NCBI RefSeq assembly: GCF_016802725.1
Contig: NC_052679.1
Location: 24,175,561-24,239,560, forward strand
Source of the DNA: Solenopsis invicta
Lineage: Eukaryota > Arthropoda > Insecta > Hymenoptera > Formicidae
Reading direction: 5' to 3'
DNA length: 64,000 nucleotides
Shown here one piece after another: positions 60,300-64,000 of this stretch. The position numbers and the translations under genes are program-made. A model generated the notes under the pieces. That model saw only the letters and a program-made list of their open reading frames with translations, made no database searches and was not told the origin of the DNA. How positions within the stretch are numbered: position 1 is the stretch's first letter; each line of letters opens with the position of its first letter.

Positions 60300-62085
60300 T
60301 AAGAAACTTGTTGAATAGTTTCATATATATCAAGTAACTCTGATAGTCAGGCACAATGTTATATCATTCTGGATATAAAAGAATTTTCATGATCGTGATT
60401 GCTTTCGAATTTGAAATTGCTAACACGACGATGAAATCTAAATTCTAATTAACAAAGATTTTTTTTTTTTACATTTCGATATAATTGTTTTTCACAGAGA
60501 CAATATCTATCTATCTATCAGTTATGAATTTGCAATTATTATTTTCTAACGTTATTATTTCTATAATTTATCTAATTTCCACAATTGCTTTTATAATTTA
60601 ATATAATCTTTACATTATTATCAAATCAAACTGCATGAAATATAACTAAATACATGAATTGTTCAAAACAATTGTGATTAAAAGTAATAAATGTTTATTG
60701 TTACAAATTTTCTGCTCTTGGCTTTATAAATGTGCGGCTTTATAAATGTTTATTACATTTTTAAATTAAATCTCTTCCCTTTTAGCTTCATTTTATTTAT
60801 TTATATTTCTAGCTTTTCATATAAAGCGCGAATTGTTTGCTTGAAGAGACAGCAACTTCGGCAAATATTTACATCTCGTGATTATTTTCAAAGTTGGACA
60901 TGATAGTTTTTCTTCACTTCGGTGATTCTCCCACATGTAAATATATATTACTATATTTTAAAAGAAGAACCTGCAATATGACTCGTGATATATTTCAAGA
61001 GGATATGTGACTTCCTAACTATCAGAAATAAGATATTTCTCGTCGAAGAATTGATCCTTTACCTGATCTTACACGAGCTTGACATGTGAACCTAAAATCA
61101 TTGTGCTTCGCACGAGAGTGCTGCTTAAAATATTCTGAGTTAGCTAAACTCTCAAGAAGTTAGCTTCCAAACTTGAAGATTTGTATCAGTAACTACAACA
61201 ATTTTCTGAGAAGGAATGAATAATTTTAACTTCCGCTAAAAGTTTATAATTAATTTATGTCAATTCGTATAGCTTTTCGATTTTCAGAATAAAGCTTTCT
61301 TAAAAACATTTTAAAATATGTTTAATAAATCTTGTCTGTTACACATTCTTGATTATAAAATCCATATATCATACAGAAATATATTAACTCGAGTATATTT
61401 AGTAAGTGAACATAAAGTAGTCTGATGTCTACATATATTTATATATTTGTATTCAGTTGTTAATTAATGTAAATTGTTAGAGAAATTCAATACTGGCACA
61501 TATTTATTTGATTAGTGATTAATTACTTATTTGGAGAATTAAAAAAAACTGTTTAATCAGAATAGGTAATTAATCCCTAATTGAATTCTGTTGATATTAA
61601 AATTCTGTTAGAGATATTTATCATAAACAGACGATATTTTGAAAGTTTAAAGTTATTCTATTTCTATAATAAAGAAACGGCGCACAATATTTATGAAGTA
61701 TTTTAGTAAATATTTGTAAAATATTCATATAATTAATATAAGCATTTTGTAAATCTTTTATAAATATTGAATGCTGTCTGGGGAATACGCGACCACGATA
61801 ACTTTTTAAATGTCGAAATTTTTCTGCCATTATTTGAAATTAACCGTTATATGAAATATTTAAAGACCTACCTCAAGAACACAATATTCGAATAATCTGA
61901 TTTCCATTCATGAATATAAATGAAATGTTTTATGCAAACGTTACCACAGTGTAAACAGTGGCATGTAGACTGACGTATTCGAACGATTATTAAATTGATA
62001 GAGTTCATGAAAGTCGTTTAGATACGATTGTCATATATTATAAGTTAAACAGATATATTAACATTCTCCATTAACATTTTCAACT
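60300..62085. other. Non-coding stretch
   Basis: Likely intron; no exon or element supported. Confidence 0.4.
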
Positions 62086-62114
62086 TTCTTGATAAATTTG
62101 ATATCACTTTTTAT

Positions 62115-62375
62115 AATTTTATTTGTATATTATATATTATATATTGTATATTGTATATTGTATATCGTATATTGTATAATGTATAACGTATATCGTATAT
62201 CGTATATCGTATATCGTATATCGTATATCGTATATCGTATATATATTATATATTATATATTATATATTGTATATTGTATATTATATATTATATATTATAT
62301 ATTACATATTATATATTATATATTATATTCTGCATTATATATTACATGTTATGTATTATATATCATATATCATAT
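62115..62375 (+). repeat. TATAT(T/C)GTA tandem repeat
   Basis: About 260 bp of 7-10 bp AT-rich units, with a central run of identical ATATCGT units (62187-62238). The 105-codon frame over it is a repeat artefact. Confidence 0.9.
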
Positions 62376-62659
62376 AAGACAAAAAATTGTTAAAAGCTAT
62401 ACATAAACAAATATTAAAAGATCTAAGGAGCAAAATCTACGAGTGTTATTCGGAATGCATTATAATCACATCATATTTAAATATATTAGAAACAAAACAG
62501 TTATTAAAAAATGTTTTGTATTAAAAAAAACATCTACTTTCTAAAGATGCAGGACAAATCGCGATTTTATCTTTGTATCTCGCGAAAATGGAACGTAGAC
62601 AATCACATCACGCGATATCGAATAGGTATTAACTTATGTATTGGACAAGTATGCGTCAA

Positions 62660-62895
62660 TGTGTTTAGTTCGAGCAAAAACAACTAACCACCGTTCCGAC
62701 TCGTTTCTCGCACCTTTCTCGCACCTGTAATCAATCTTATGCCGCTTCCTCCGGGATTTCTGCCCACGTCGCCAGAGAGTTAAGGATGACCTTTGCCTCC
62801 AACGTTATACTCATCCTGATGCTCACCACGCATACTGCACGCGTTATGTTGAAACGCTGGCGCAGTCTAATTTTATTTTCTTCAATGGACGTATG
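62660..62895 (+). other. GC-richer open segment, candidate exon
   Basis: A plus-strand frame stays open for about 79 codons from 62660 to TGA at about 62893. It includes a hydrophobic stretch after an ATG at 62786 (MTFASNVILILMLTTHTA). The base composition differs from the AT-rich flanks. A possible acceptor (CCAGAG at 62773-62777) would accept the phase of the 60298 donor, but it is a weak splice site. Could be an exon, a promoter, or chance. Confidence 0.25.
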
Positions 62896-62899
62896 AGAT

Positions 62900-64000
62900 C
62901 AATCAATGACATAACATGAAATCGTTAAAAACGACCTAGCGTACGAAACAGGAAAGTTAAATAAACATGCATATGAATGTTTTTTTCCGAAACATTTTAA
63001 ATATATTGATTAAAATGTTTTTATAAATATTACATTTACCATCTAGCAATATTAACAAAGAATTCGTAAAATATATTAATTATCAATTTACTAGCTATTT
63101 CGAAAGAATATATTTCTACTTATTTCAATAATATTATTATGTAATAAATGTTAAAATTGGTAAAAGTCAGGGGTCAATAATTGTTACATACACGATTTAA
63201 AAATGATTGAGCTTTGTGATAATATTTAGTAGCATTTTAATAAATAATAATTAAAATAAAAGTCGAAATGCATTTCGAAGAATTGGAAACACCTTTTAAG
63301 AGCAAACATGTTTAATAAACAACCAAATGAGATAGTATTTATTGTCGCCAGTTATAAAATCAAATTAATTTAAATATCAGTATGCAAGAACTTGAAAAAG
63401 ACCCAAATCTGAAGTCGAAACGGTATTAATAAATACATTTTGCCAGAAAGTTGAATAATATTTAAATTATTCTGAAATTTAATAAACTTTATTTATAAAT
63501 TTATAAATCAACAACATATTTTGTAAAATTTATCACAAATGAGTATCGAGAAATCAATAAAATACTCTTTAATTTATCGAACAATTCAGTACTTACATTG
63601 TTAACTTCGAATTTCAGTGATTTCATGTTATTTTATTTATAACAAAAATATCGGCGAGCATTCATAGTCAATTATATACTTAAAAACATTTTAATTACTG
63701 TTTTAAGATGTTATCAACCAATCATAGAACCGTATTAGCATCTTAAGACATTACTTGAAAGATAAGAATTAATTGTAAACACTGGTCTTTAAGAATGTTT
63801 TGATCTTATAACACCAATTAAAAGTTATCGAAATTAAAAAACTGTAGGCTTCTTAGGTTTATTCTTTCCTTTTCTGATCAACAACAAAAAATCTTGATTG
63901 TACATATCACAATTTTGTCTATAAAATCAGAAGAAAATAAAACAATTATCTTATAGTGGTTCATTCAACGAAAATGATTCTATTTTGTTGCAATTTTAAA
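62900..64000. other. Non-coding AT-rich stretch
   Basis: No exon, RNA gene or clear repeat seen. Confidence 0.5.

Noticed and set aside
62089..62406. 105-codon frame of YIVYRI-type repeats
   Set aside because: Artefact of the AT-rich tandem repeat.

Overview
The window is AT-rich, intron-rich animal DNA, almost certainly from a hymenopteran insect and most likely an ant. The strongest evidence is a minus-strand tachykinin precursor whose peptides (APMGFQGMRGKK-type copies, SPFRYYDMRGKK and NPRWELRGMFVGVRGKK) are of the hymenopteran type. Two tandem CYP4 cytochrome P450 genes and a decayed odorant-binding-protein gene fit the same source. Most of the rest is intergenic or intronic DNA crowded with small, non-autonomous, foldback-type DNA transposons.

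Layout. About 1.3-2.5 kb (minus): a gene for a 249-residue protein with a CENP-B/Tc5-type helix-turn-helix, a 5'UTR intron and an initiator-like start. About 3.6-11.6 kb: a tandem unit (copy 1) with a Penelope-like long hairpin, an OBP pseudogene (5.8-6.6 kb), a GC-richer promoter-like stretch, MITEs and a hammerhead-ribozyme-like motif, but no P450. About 12.8-28.1 kb: unit copy 2, with CYP4 gene 1 (18331-27523, 10 exons, 512 aa). About 30.9-40.5 kb: unit copy 3, with CYP4 gene 2 (32786-38901, 10 exons, 511 aa). About 41.0-42.5 kb: a 575-bp GC-rich palindrome, a probable 5'UTR exon and a relic OBP exon. 48.0-52.2 kb (minus): tachykinin, five coding exons, 402 aa, with a nested palindrome in intron 2. 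57.6-60.3 kb (plus): the start of an unrecognised gene with at least two exons.

The two CYP4 genes are complete, with matching intron positions and phases and the WxxxR, AGxDTT, ExxR and heme-cysteine motifs. They probably act in the ER on hydrophobic substrates such as hydrocarbons, pheromones or xenobiotics. Because they are paralogs, each serves as an empty-site control for the other. That allows target-site duplications to be read directly for several transposons and insertions to be ordered before or after the gene duplication.

Coordinates of exons are hand-derived from reading frames, splice consensus and paralog comparison. No similarity search was run.
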